The notes under the pieces were generated by a model. It did not search any database. It saw only the letters and a program-made list of their open reading frames with translations, and had not been told where the DNA came from. The position numbers were made by a program, and so were the translations under genes. A stretch of 64,000 bases of DNA from Heliocidaris tuberculata (Eukaryota; Echinodermata; Echinoidea; Camarodonta; Echinometridae). This document shows, piece after piece, positions 1-9,010 of the stretch (position 1 is its first letter; every line of letters begins with the position of its first letter). The DNA lies in the NCBI GenBank assembly GCA_025618425.1, contig CM046833.1, forward strand, positions 5,538,356 to 5,602,355, given 5' to 3'.

Positions 1-14
1 AATAATAATAATAA

Positions 15-45
<31 letters not shown>

Positions 46-90
46 AAGAAGAAGATGATGATGACGAGGAGGAGGAGGAGGAGGAGCAAA
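1..90. repeat. Trinucleotide microsatellites (AAT, AAG, GAT, GAG)
   Basis: Consecutive runs of AAT, AAG, GAT and AGG triplets. They abut the 3' end of the minus-strand LINE that follows, so they may have grown from its simple-sequence tail, but this is inference. Confidence 0.9.
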
Positions 91-204
91 AAGAATAATA
101 AAGAATATGTTGAATCTCTAAAACGTACAAAAACAAAAGTATATACAAACTTAGACAGCATGAACCTGGCAGAGAAAAGAAAAGTGTTCTTTCTTCTGGC
201 AATT

Positions 205-1233
205 TCAATCATATACCATGTCATTTGCTTCTCTCCTCTGACTCTCAAGTGATAGGTATTCCCTTAATTTCCTCTTAAAAAGAGCAAAGTTTTCTATTTC
301 CTTTATATAATTAGGAAGGGTATTCCAATGTTTGATGGCAATGTAATAAAACGAATTTTCAATGCTACCTACTCTTTCTGGTAAGTTAAAGTTGAATCTG
401 CTATATCTTGTATCATAATTATGTAAGTCAGTAACAAGATTGAAGTTGGATCGAATATAATGATTTGACCTAGTATGATATATTTTATGCACGTGATGCA
501 ATACGAGTTGTTTTGATCTTTGGTTAACTTCAAGAAAACCAGCTTTAGAAAGTTCGCTGTAGCCAACATGAGTTCTTGGACCAGAACAGTTGATGAATCT
601 CACCATTTTGTTCTGTATAATTTTCAACTTCTTTTGTTCTAACTTGTTTATGTTACTATACCATACAGGGTTAGCATAGTCAAACAAACATTGAATAAGA
701 GCAAAACAGAGTATACGTCTTGCTTTTAAATTCAAACAATTTTGATATCTGTACAAAAATTTTAGACGAGAATTTGCTTTTTTTACAACTGATTCTACTA
801 AAGAAGAAAATGAAATTGCGCTAGCCAACTCAATGCCTAAATACTTCACAGATTCTTTTCTCTGAATTACTTGATTATTGTGTGTCACTTTGAATTCAAA
901 TGACTTTTTAGAACTACTTTTAGAACAAAACAAAATGCTTTCTGTTTTGCCCAAGTGTAAAGAAAGCTTATTATCAGTCATCCAATCGACACATGTAGAT
1001 AGCTGTTCACTGAGCTTCTCCTCAAGAAATTTTGGATTCGGATTTGAATAGAGTAGTACGCTGTCATCAGCGTACAATAATAGTTTACAGTCTTTTATAC
1101 AAATACACATATCATTGATATAACTTGTAAATAGAATTGGGCCTAAAATGCTTCCCTGAGGAACACCGCATGTTATCGGCATTAGTTTGGAACGAATATC
1201 ATGAATGGCCACTACTTGGTGTCGATTAGACAA
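205..1233 (-). pseudogene. LINE ORF2, C-terminal part: reverse transcriptase motifs B-C onward (frameshifted)
   Basis: Continuation of the reverse transcriptase, 342 residues counted from the first Met of this frame. Reading starts a little upstream, at the frameshift near 1267-1272. Visible motifs are GVPQGSILGP (motif B, residues 23-32), LLLYADDSVL (motif C, catalytic YADD 54-57), then KTESILF and a C-terminal region with the CR1/L2-like block HWNTLPNYI. Nothing else breaks the frame through its stop at 205. A single-base deletion in the A-run (plus strand), or an assembly or sequencing error there, separates it from the upstream part. The downstream 3' UTR is only about 110 bp. Confidence 0.88.
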
Positions 1234-1250
1234 GTAGGATCTGAACCATT

Positions 1251-3749
1251 CTAAACTTGTCTTGTTAAAAAACCCATTATTTCTAACTTTTTCAACAAGA
1301 CGCCATGATTAACTGTATCAAAAGCTTTTTGCAGATCAAGGAGCACCATACCAACAAAGCGCCCTTGGGAAGTTTCTGTCCTCAAATAATCAGTTAAATG
1401 AATTAGACATGTTTCAGTCGAATAGTCATGTCGAAAGCCAGATTGAAATTCATAAATTATATCATTTTCTTTGAAGTATTTTTCAATTTGAACACAGACC
1501 GATTTTTCCAGAATTTTTGATGCTACGCTTAAAACACTAATAGGTCTATAATTGGTTACATCAGTTTTATCTTTCTTTTTATAAAGTGGAGTCACTTTTG
1601 CTATTTTCATATCCTCAGGAAAAGTGTTCGTCAAGATAGATAGGTTCATTAAGTAACTTAAAGGCTTATATAAAACCTTCGCACCATCTTTCAGAAATTT
1701 AGCTGGAATCATGTCTAACCCAGTACTTTTTGATATATTTAATTTATGTAACTCATTGAAAACAAATTGTTCACTGATTGGTGATAACTCAAAGCTGTTT
1801 TCAAGTACACCTTTTCTTTCGTAAAACTCACGAATACAATCATTGTCTGCGCTGAAAAGATTTTTACAAGGAGGGAGTTTGTCTACTAATTTGGCGGCCA
1901 CATTTGTAAAATAAGAATTGAATTCATTAGCAATGGCCATCTTATCATGACATAATTCCCCATCGATTGTAATGACAGATTCTTGTTCTTTTCTCTTCTT
2001 ACTTTTTAATCCTAAGCTTTTCAGATTCTGCCAAAGTCTTTTCGAATCTTGTTTATTTTCTTCTATCTTGTTTTGTAAGTATTCTAGCTTAGCCTTTTTC
2101 ACCTCTCTTTGGACCATATTTCTTAATACTCTGTATCTTTTAGAGAGCGTCTCATCCTTTGCTCTTTTCCTCATTTTTTTGTATACTATATTTCTCTCTT
2201 GAATTAGGGAAAGAATATCTTTAGTCACCCAATTTTCTGATCTTTGTTTTATTCTTACCCGTTTCTGTGGCGCTATCATATTCAAAGTTGAGATAAAAAC
2301 ATGTTGAAATATTGACCATGCCTCATTTACATCTGTACAGTCAGTTATTCCTGACCAGTCAACAGCAGACAGTTGAAGATTGAAAGTCTGTTCTGTATAT
2401 TTTTTCATGGATCTAATAGTACTAGTCCTGTGATGACCTATTGCCAGTCTAATATTTTTCCGTGTACAGAAAGTACAAGAATGGTCGCTAATACCAAGAT
2501 CAATAATACCACTTTGACTTATCTTATTTTCTTTGCTACAAATAATATGATCCAGTAGAGAAGAACATGTAGGTGTAACGCGCGTTGCGTCTTTAATGAG
2601 TTGACTAAACCCGTGAAGACTCAACAAGTCAATATATTTTTTAGCCAATGGCGATTTGTGAAGAAGACAAATATTCATGTCTCCTAAAAGAATAATTTCG
2701 TCATCCTTCTTTAGTTTATCAAAAGAACTGGACAATTCCTCGATAAACAAATTGTTCTTAGGAGGTCTATACAGAACACCCACAACAATTGGTTTTGATC
2801 TTGGTATAAGCAAATTAATCCACAATGATTCCGCATCTCCTGTACATATATCATCAATAATATTAAATGCAATATCATTTCTGATATATAAACATACACC
2901 ACCTCCAGAGCCAGAGGGTCGATCACGGCGTATGATTTTATATCCGTCTATTTCAACTTCTTCATCATTTATGGAATTATTTAACCATGTTTCAGTGAAA
3001 GCAATAATAGACAGGCTTATTCTTTTAAAAAGAATTCTAAGTTCCGATATCTTGTTCAGAATAGACCTCACATTAAGGTGTAAGAAATGAAGACCTTTGC
3101 CGTTAAACTTTTCTTCAAATTCCTGATAAAGAGACATTTTTTCATCTGTGAGGTTTGGCAGAATTGTTTTTGCTTTCACTTGGTTTTCAGGTGTTTGACT
3201 GACCCTTAAATAGTTTTCTTTTAGTCTATCATCAATTTGGTTTTCTTTCTCTAGACAATCGTCCGTAAATAATGAATCACAGAAAGATGGCAGACTACAT
3301 GTTAAACAATTCCAATTCTCATTAGGGCATTCATATAACCTACAGTACTCTGATGAACTTATAGCTTGACAATCAGTGTGAAACCATCTTTTACAATTAA
3401 AACACAAAAGGCCGCATTGATTAGATTTGACTGGCTTATCACAGTTTCCACACGGGAACTTATATTTCCGACCGTCACCTAATTTATTCGGACCATCACT
3501 TAATTCTGTCAGACCTTCACTTAATTCGTTACCCTTCTTACAAATTGAAGGTAGTTCTCCCAGTCTTTCATGTCCACCTTGGATGGTCTGAAGGCTGGTT
3601 TGAAGGCTGGTTTCAGTCGTGACCTCTGACTGACTGCGCTGAAATCCAAAGATCTCCCAGAAACAGCTTCGGCGTAGGATCTTACATGGCCGCTGCTCTG
3701 CTCTTTGCAAGGTTGACTCAGGTTTACTCGGTAGAGTGCTTGATGCCAC
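1251..3749 (-). CDS. LINE ORF2, N-terminal part: PHD finger, AP endonuclease, start of reverse transcriptase
   Basis: Open frame of 832 residues. The first about 75 residues overlap ORF1 and may not be translated. A PHD-like C4HC3 finger lies at about 100-151 (C100, C103, C116, C119, H124, C127, C148, C151). An AP-like endonuclease lies at about 222-430: N226 in HLNVRS, E253 in FTETWL, D357/N359 in LLGDMNI, D400-H401, and the terminal SDH at 421-423. The reverse transcriptase begins near 655, with NYRPIS, SGFRHDYST and motif A (LLDLQKAFD, D805). The protein would nick target DNA and prime reverse transcription there. The frame stops right after motif A because the homopolymer at 1267-1272 is apparently one base short; the RT continues in another frame below. 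The ORF2 frame is -1 relative to ORF1, so either frameshifting or reinitiation could make it; no clear slippery heptamer is seen. Confidence 0.9.
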   Translation of the reverse strand: MASSTLPSKPESTLQRAEQRPCKILRRSCFWEIFGFQRSQSEVTTETSLQTSLQTIQGGHERLGELPSICKKGNELSEGLTELSDGPNKLGDGRKYKFPCGNCDKPVKSNQCGLLCFNCKRWFHTDCQAISSSEYCRLYECPNENWNCLTCSLPSFCDSLFTDDCLEKENQIDDRLKENYLRVSQTPENQVKAKTILPNLTDEKMSLYQEFEEKFNGKGLHFLHLNVRSILNKISELRILFKRISLSIIAFTETWLNNSINDEEVEIDGYKIIRRDRPSGSGGGVCLYIRNDIAFNIIDDICTGDAESLWINLLIPRSKPIVVGVLYRPPKNNLFIEELSSSFDKLKKDDEIILLGDMNICLLHKSPLAKKYIDLLSLHGFSQLIKDATRVTPTCSSLLDHIICSKENKISQSGIIDLGISDHSCTFCTRKNIRLAIGHHRTSTIRSMKKYTEQTFNLQLSAVDWSGITDCTDVNEAWSIFQHVFISTLNMIAPQKRVRIKQRSENWVTKDILSLIQERNIVYKKMRKRAKDETLSKRYRVLRNMVQREVKKAKLEYLQNKIEENKQDSKRLWQNLKSLGLKSKKRKEQESVITIDGELCHDKMAIANEFNSYFTNVAAKLVDKLPPCKNLFSADNDCIREFYERKGVLENSFELSPISEQFVFNELHKLNISKSTGLDMIPAKFLKDGAKVLYKPLSYLMNLSILTNTFPEDMKIAKVTPLYKKKDKTDVTNYRPISVLSVASKILEKSVCVQIEKYFKENDIIYEFQSGFRHDYSTETCLIHLTDYLRTETSQGRFVGMVLLDLQKAFDTVNHGVLLKKLEIMGFLTRQV

Positions 3750-4933
3750 CTCGCTCCATGTCGACTGCTTGTATCCAGATCAGACGACCGCTGAGTCAAG
3801 CCCTGGTCTCGTGTTGTTCGTTGGTCAGCACGGTTGATTAGGCGTTGCAAGTTGCCTGCCAAGATTCGTTGACCAGCTCTGTTGAGGTGAACACCATCAC
3901 GCCCGAGATGCTGTTCCCTGATATTATCGTTGATGATGAAGCCCCACCTGTTCTCGTTGGCCACCAACTCCAGCAGATTGTTGATATCATCAACCCGCTT
4001 CTTGTCCGCTGCACTCTCCCACCTACGATGGATGATCGTCGAGAACGAGACTGCGAACCCCTCAGCAGCAACAGACTTGCAGAGGTCTGTGATTTGATGA
4101 GTGACTTCACTAGCACCCTCGGTCATGTTGTTAGTGCCCGCGTGGATGATGAGTTCTCCCCCTGGCTTCAGGAACTCGCAAGGCGAAGAGGTAAAGATGT
4201 CTCTCACTTTTGCACCGGGGAAGGAGACGCACTTCACGTTCTTGCTGCGAGAGAGACGTCTTCCGTCGATGTGTTTGACCATCGAATCTCCGACCACGAC
4301 TACATCGTGTTTGTTGTGGTTAACACGATGTCGGTGGCGGTAGCTCTTTATCTGCTCCTGGTATGGTGGTGAAGTAGTAGGCGATGTTTCTGTTGTTTCT
4401 TTGACAGCAAGAACTTCAAAGCGATGTCGGTGGCGGTAGCTTTCTATCTGCTCCTGGTATGGTGGTGAAGTAGTAGGCGATGTTTCTGTTGTTTCTTTGA
4501 CAGCAAGAACTTCAAATCGGTTAGACGTCGGCACCGTAATTATCTCCACTTGTCTTCCGTCGTTTTCGGGCAGATCCTCGACACTGTTATCAGGGATAGT
4601 ACTGTCGACGATGCCCTCTTCTACAAAGGAGGTGTTAGTTGTGGCGTCGTGAACTTCCTTCTTGGCCATTTCTAGATGTTTGAGTCTTTGGTCAATGCTT
4701 TTGACGAACTCCAATATTTCCAGAAGAACGCGATTGCCCGGTTGTTCTTCAGTGCCTTCATCAAGCCTCTCTATTCCTTTATCAGCATTTTGTGCTGCGA
4801 TCTCAAGATCCAAGGCTCTTTTGAGACGAGCGGTAAGTGTTGCCTTCACGCCGTTTTTGTCAAGACCTCTCTTTTGCAGCTCGCTACGAAGTTCTTTGAC
4901 ACGGAGATGTTTGATGTCGTCTAAGGACACCAT
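3521..4933 (-). CDS. LINE ORF1: SAP domain + SGNH hydrolase (esterase)
   Basis: Open frame of 470 residues. Residues about 5-40 resemble a SAP DNA-binding helix-extension-helix (VKELRSELQKRGL). Residues 45-100 are charged and probably helical. Residues 139-170 and 171-202 are a near-perfect tandem duplication (RFEVLAVKETTETSP...). Residues about 209-375 form an SGNH/GDSL hydrolase: GDS at 215-217, GTNN at 266-269, DGVHLN at 346-351, giving the Ser, Asn and Asp-His positions expected for catalysis. SGNH-type ORF1 proteins are known in CR1/L2-clade LINEs and are thought to act in RNP formation or membrane/lipid contact. The start is the first Met, directly upstream of the SAP domain. The 3' end overlaps the ORF2 frame by about 230 bp. 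The frame is intact. Function in retrotransposition is inferred from family. Confidence 0.85.
   Translation of the reverse strand: MVSLDDIKHLRVKELRSELQKRGLDKNGVKATLTARLKRALDLEIAAQNADKGIERLDEGTEEQPGNRVLLEILEFVKSIDQRLKHLEMAKKEVHDATTNTSFVEEGIVDSTIPDNSVEDLPENDGRQVEIITVPTSNRFEVLAVKETTETSPTTSPPYQEQIESYRHRHRFEVLAVKETTETSPTTSPPYQEQIKSYRHRHRVNHNKHDVVVVGDSMVKHIDGRRLSRSKNVKCVSFPGAKVRDIFTSSPCEFLKPGGELIIHAGTNNMTEGASEVTHQITDLCKSVAAEGFAVSFSTIIHRRWESAADKKRVDDINNLLELVANENRWGFIINDNIREQHLGRDGVHLNRAGQRILAGNLQRLINRADQRTTRDQGLTQRSSDLDTSSRHGARWHQALYRVNLSQPCKEQSSGHVRSYAEAVSGRSLDFSAVSQRSRLKPAFKPAFRPSKVDMKDWENYLQFVRRVTN
4327..4518 (-). repeat. 96-bp tandem duplication inside ORF1
   Basis: Two adjacent 96-bp units, 4327-4422 and 4423-4518, differ at only a few positions and keep the frame, adding 32 residues. 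The near-identity suggests a recent duplication. Confidence 0.92.
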
Positions 4934-5145
4934 TGTGACGTAATAATATCAGGACCAGTGAAAAAGATGCGCTCTTCCAGATTAAGGCGCAAGATATGAA
5001 TCCGCGTAGGGGAGATGGTTGCCTCGCTACCTGTTCGTCACGTAATAATAGATTTCAACAAAATGACGCACCCTTGCAGATTTTATGGCGTACAGTTAGA
5101 AAAGTCCGCGTAAATTAGGAGTTGATTGCCAGGCAACATGTTTAT
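4934..5145 (-). promoter_or_regulatory. LINE 5' leader with two degenerate ~100-bp repeats
   Basis: Two stretches (about 4937-5037 and 5038-5145) share ordered blocks: CACGTAATAATA-like start, AAAATG/AAAGATGCGC, GCAGATT, TGGCGTA, CCGCGTA and a GTTGATTGCC-like end. Tandem leader monomers are a known way for LINEs to carry an internal promoter. Promoter activity here is inference. Confidence 0.5.
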
Positions 5146-5434
5146 GATACGCCTATAATAACAAATTTCAAAGTTTTATCGTTCAAAAGTATTGACGAAA
5201 ATTTTCGGAAATTCCGTAATTCCTCGAAAGTAAGTTGCACGAATAATTAAAGAAAAGTACCTTGAAAATCGTCACTTTGTCCTCTATCCAAAGATGTAAA
5301 AAATATCCACAAGCAGTTTATATTTTCCTTATTGGGCAGCAAAAACTCGGAGCAACCAAAAAACACGTCTGCTTCCGTCAAAGGCTAACATTTATTTGTT
5401 TCATGTAAGTGTACAATAAACCATATTGTCACCC
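5146..5434. other. No feature recognised
   Basis: AT-rich DNA upstream of the LINE leader. No coding frame, repeat or palindrome was recognised. Confidence 0.5.
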
Positions 5435-5442
5435 CTCTTGAC

Positions 5443-5631
5443 TAGAGTACGTTTATATAGAGAGTAGCGACATGGACGTCTGACTTTTCGGGAAACAAAA
5501 TGGCGTTTGAATTTTTTCTATTGAGAACACCCAGGTGTTCATCGGAATTGAATAGAAATGTTGCATAGCAGAGGAAACAAAATGGCGTTCAAATGATGAG
5601 TTGTCGCTACTCTCTTTATGTAGGTACTCTA
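5443..5631. mobile_element. hAT-like MITE with 8-bp target duplication
   Basis: A 189-bp element whose ends form ~30-bp inverted repeats (TAGAGTACGTTTATATAGAG... against the complement of ...GGTACTCTA), with a few mismatches. It is flanked by CTCTTGAC at 5435-5442 and 5632-5639. An 8-bp duplication plus TIRs starting TAGAG fits hAT non-autonomous elements. The interior repeats GGAAACAAAATGGCGTT twice. It encodes nothing. Confidence 0.85.
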
Positions 5632-5779
5632 CTCTTGACGCTCAAATACTGCCCTCTCTCGTCGGGTGGCGCAAGTCCTGACAGAAAAAAATATAGCCCA
5701 CCGGCCAGCAGGTCACTTAATGATCAATTGACAGTCTGAAACATATTGGCCTAATGTGAAAAAAACAGAGTCGTGGACA

Positions 5780-5891
5780 GAGGCGTCGATTCGTTTGGTA
5801 TAGATAAAGCATTGGAGGGGCAAGCACTGTTTGTGAACAATGCCCTGCCCCTCCAATGCTTTGTCTATTTCTAACGAATCGACGCCTCTGG
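5780..5891. mobile_element. Short foldback element (~45-bp arms)
   Basis: Arms 5778-5822 and 5846-5890 are complementary at about 41 of 45 positions with a 23-nt loop, so a transcript would form a long hairpin. Near-identical 9-mers (TCGTGGACA at 5771-5779, TCGTGAACA at 5892-5900) flank it, consistent with a target duplication. It could be a tiny MITE or a hairpin RNA source; I cannot tell which. Confidence 0.7.
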
Positions 5892-5900
5892 TCGTGAACA

Positions 5901-6971
5901 ATCACGAATATAAAATTTGCATGTTCAAAGGTAGAGAACCAGTTCTATACAACTGGGTCATTCTTATAATTGAAATATAGACAGGGTTGTCTGGAAAAAG
6001 AAAAAAAAATGCATAACATGCTCGTACCATCCATTCATTGTTATTTTTCAATTTATTTTTCACAGTTCATACTAATATAAGTGTACACCTTGGTGAAAAA
6101 CCGCCTTGTGGCAGAAAGCAGATTTATTTTCTGATACCGTGTTTAAATGAAAGAAAACCAAACAAAAGAAATAAAACAATACAAAAACTTCTACATAAAT
6201 TCCATAGCACGTTATTTTTAAATTTACGCGCGCCACAGTTATGATTCTTGTTGCTTTTGCTCTGTGTGTGTGTGTCTGTGCGTGTGATGTGAAAGATTAT
6301 AAATCATTTTGATGTGGGTGGTATAATGAAATAAATCATTTGATTGGCTAGCGCAGGATAAATCATGCTGATTGACGTAACTTGGTATACACGCTCCATA
6401 CTTATGGCTAAGGTTTAAAAGGTTAATGATTGTGTGAACACCTGATCAAAATCTTAAAAAGTTGGGTTAAATTTACCCAGTATTGGGTTTTAAAGAAGGG
6501 AACATGCATGATTGTTGGGTTAAATCTTACTTAATAGTGTGTAAATATTACCTTATTCATGTTATTTGGGGTACATTTGGGGAGTATAAACAGGGAAAGC
6601 ATCTTTCAAAATCAGCAATTCTAAAGCACTGACTTTGCCATTAAAGAAGGGAATTGTGGACATTTTGCGCTCCTATTCTGACCTGACAATACATTACGAG
6701 TTTTCAAGGATATTTTCTATCTTAGGTCAGCTTTCTGGGTTAACTTCTTTCGCATGGCGAGTGGACAAAAGCAACACTTTTAAGAGTCAGGGTGAGGCCA
6801 TTTCACAGATTATTTCGTAGATGAATATGGTGCAAGTCGGTTTTAGAGAAGCAAATGGACACTTGTCATTTCCTCCCTTTCTGAATTTGATTAGAGGTAG
6901 GTTGGCTGTATAGATTGTTACGAAGGCTGGGGGTGATAATGCAGCACTAATCAAATTAGGATATATCCATA
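5901..6971. other. No gene recognised; AT-rich
   Basis: Contains a short TG run near 6265 and several TTGGGTTAAAT-like words between 6460 and 6540. Short open frames here show no protein-like composition. Confidence 0.5.
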
Positions 6972-7469
6972 TACAGTGTGAGTCAATAAAAAGGAAATCC
7001 ATATTCAAGCTCCAATATCCTATAAACCAAGTGGAATTGGTGCGATATAATATAACGGTATGATAGTGTACACTGTCTTCTTTAATTTGATAGTCTGCTC
7101 AACAAAATGCCAACATAGATGGCCATTTTCGAAAAGCATGTCAGAATCTCCTTTGCCCAAGTTTGGGATGAATAATGAGGTACTTTTTGGTTTGTGAGGG
7201 AGTGCATTCAGTGAGGATGGATACCATTCAACCAAACATTAGGCTGACCATCCTTTTTATTCAAAACTTGGGCAGAGGCAAATTTAAGATAAATCGAGAA
7301 AAAATGCTACCGTGCAGCTATCCATGGCAAGTTTTTACTGATCAAGGTGTCAAATTAAAGAAAACATGATAGGCTAAAAGCCGAGTGACTTTTATTCAAT
7401 CTATAAGTACTGATTGCAACGATATGTATGGGTTGAATCTGGGTTTCCTTTTTATTGAATCACACTGTA
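6972..7469. mobile_element. TA-flanked palindromic MITE, copy 1
   Basis: A 498-bp element with terminal repeats TACAGTGTGAGTCAATAAAA and the complementary right end at 7441-7469, flanked on both sides by TA (6970-6971 and 7470-7471). Inverted similarity continues inside (CTTTGCCCAAGTTTGGGAT at ~7153 against CAAAACTTGGGCAGAGG at ~7262), so each half is a ~240-bp arm. TA target and CAGTG ends point to the Tc1/mariner superfamily. No transposase frame is present. Confidence 0.88.
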
Positions 7470-7471
7470 TA

Positions 7472-8001
7472 TCGTCATGTGGATGGGCATCACCTCATCC
7501 TTTTCTATTATTGCCTGTTGTAATGATAATCATATTTGTCGATCTCCTCAAGCTTACAGGGACATTGCCATGACTACATAATATTGTGAGTGTGAACTGT
7601 GACATATTTTATGTTATATCTTTATTTTGTTACATAAATATCGTAATGGCCTTCCGTAAATCAGTGCCCTAAGTTAAGCCTGGCTTAACTTAGGCCACTT
7701 TCGGGAATACTGGCCAGTGTCTTTCAAAACATTTTGTCATCCTCCATTACCTACTGAGATCCTTTCCATATTCTACATAAAACTTGCCATGACATTATAA
7801 ACCAAACTCTCTAGCTATGCTTAAAGCATACTGTACTTGGAATTACTTCTCTATCATACAGATGATACAAATCTGATTTATTGTAGAAAGGACGCTATCA
7901 ATTGGAGAAAAAAAAAACAATAAGAAAAAGAGATATAGAGAGAAGACTGATATCACGATAAGTTTTTTGATATTTTTCAATGAAGTTCAAAGTGTAAGAA
8001 A
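7472..8001. other. No gene recognised
   Basis: AT-rich. Holds one perfect 13-bp palindrome at 7668-7694 (CCTAAGTTAAGCC and its complement, 1-nt spacer). Nothing else was seen. Confidence 0.5.
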
Positions 8002-8272
8002 GACGTCGTAGTTGAGTGGTTTAAAATTTTGACTGGAAATGCGATTGTAGTGGGTTCGGTCATCGGCACGGCACTTATGTCCTTGAGGAAGACATTTTAT
8101 TTACATTGCTCTCTCAACCCAGGTGTTACATGTGAACCCGGGTGGATGCGAAAGTCATTGTGGTTTGAGCAGAATTTTGTCTGTAAAAAGTCGCACAGTA
8201 TGTCTGTAAAGCGCTTTCAAACATCGTAGATATAATTAGGCGCTATATAAATCCATAATGTTATTATTACTA
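8002..8272 (+). mobile_element. tRNA-derived SINE
   Basis: The 5' part has a degenerate Pol III A box (GTAGTTGAGTGGTT) and B box (GGGTTCGGTC). The middle has a core ACCCAGGTGTTACATGTGAA also seen in other SINEs of this window. The 3' part reads AAGCGCTTT...GGCGCTATATAAAT and ends in TTATTATTA. The tail matches the LINE relic at 54.4-55 kb, suggesting that family mobilised it. Confidence 0.85.
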
Positions 8273-8435
8273 GTAATATTAAAATAAACAAACCAGACAA
8301 AAAACAATAAAAATATTGACAAACTACATTTATTCATGAGAATTATATATTCTTCCTCATGAATATATATATATTGTAAGAAATGTTCCTCGAACACAAC
8401 GCTGGCGGTCACTCGTAGTTGTTTTAGTGGAAGGC

Positions 8436-8777
8436 ATATTGAAAGAAATGTCACTATGAGACGGTCGTAGCTTTTATTGTCCTCCTTTATTTGTCAAGCT
8501 TTCGATCAATGATCTTCATCAGGACTGTAGAAAAAACACTAAATGATGGCTGACATTTACATTGGAATATACATTTCAATTTCTTACACTCATTATATGT
8601 ATAGTTTGCAAATATTCATAGAAATTAATTTATAGACATACAACGAGTATATTTTATTTACATAAATAGATTTGTATATATAGACATGCAAGTATCTTTT
8701 AACACATTGATTTATTCTTTTAAAAATATGCAAATATATAATAACAATGATGATGTTAATGAAAAGAACAATATAAT

Positions 8778-8814
<37 letters not shown>

Positions 8815-8845
8815 AAAATAATAATGATAATAATAATAATAATAA

Positions 8846-8876
<31 letters not shown>

Positions 8877-8969
8877 AAGAAGAAGAAGAAGAAGAAGAAG
8901 AAGAATAGTAATGATAAAAATAAGGAAAGCAATAACAATAACAATATGATAACGATGATGATGATGATG

Positions 8970-9010
<41 letters not shown>

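Larger units (their letters stand above)
91..5145 (-). mobile_element. CR1/L2-like non-LTR retrotransposon, near full length
   Basis: Minus-strand LINE with, in order, a 5' leader (about 5145-4934), ORF1 (4933-3521), ORF2 (3749-205, broken once) and a short 3' UTR running into microsatellite at about 90. ORF1 with an SGNH-type esterase and ORF2 with AP endonuclease plus reverse transcriptase is the known layout of CR1/L2-group elements. All EN and RT motifs I looked for are present and only one frameshift is visible, so the copy is young or still under recent constraint. Both outer borders are estimates: no target duplication was found, the 3' side is hidden in microsatellite, and the 5' limit is set by the end of two degenerate leader repeats. 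Confidence 0.85.

Noticed and set aside
2677..3090. 137-codon frame antisense to LINE ORF2
   Set aside because: Mirror of the real ORF2 endonuclease region; no domain of its own.
3845..4372. 175-codon frame antisense to LINE ORF1
   Set aside because: Shadow of the intact SGNH frame on the minus strand.
5713..5905. Two overlapping 62-codon minus-strand frames
   Set aside because: They lie over the foldback hairpin; no protein signature.
7668..7694. Perfect 13-bp palindrome as a terminator or operator
   Set aside because: Short inverted repeats are expected by chance at this length scale, and no adjacent gene gives it a role.
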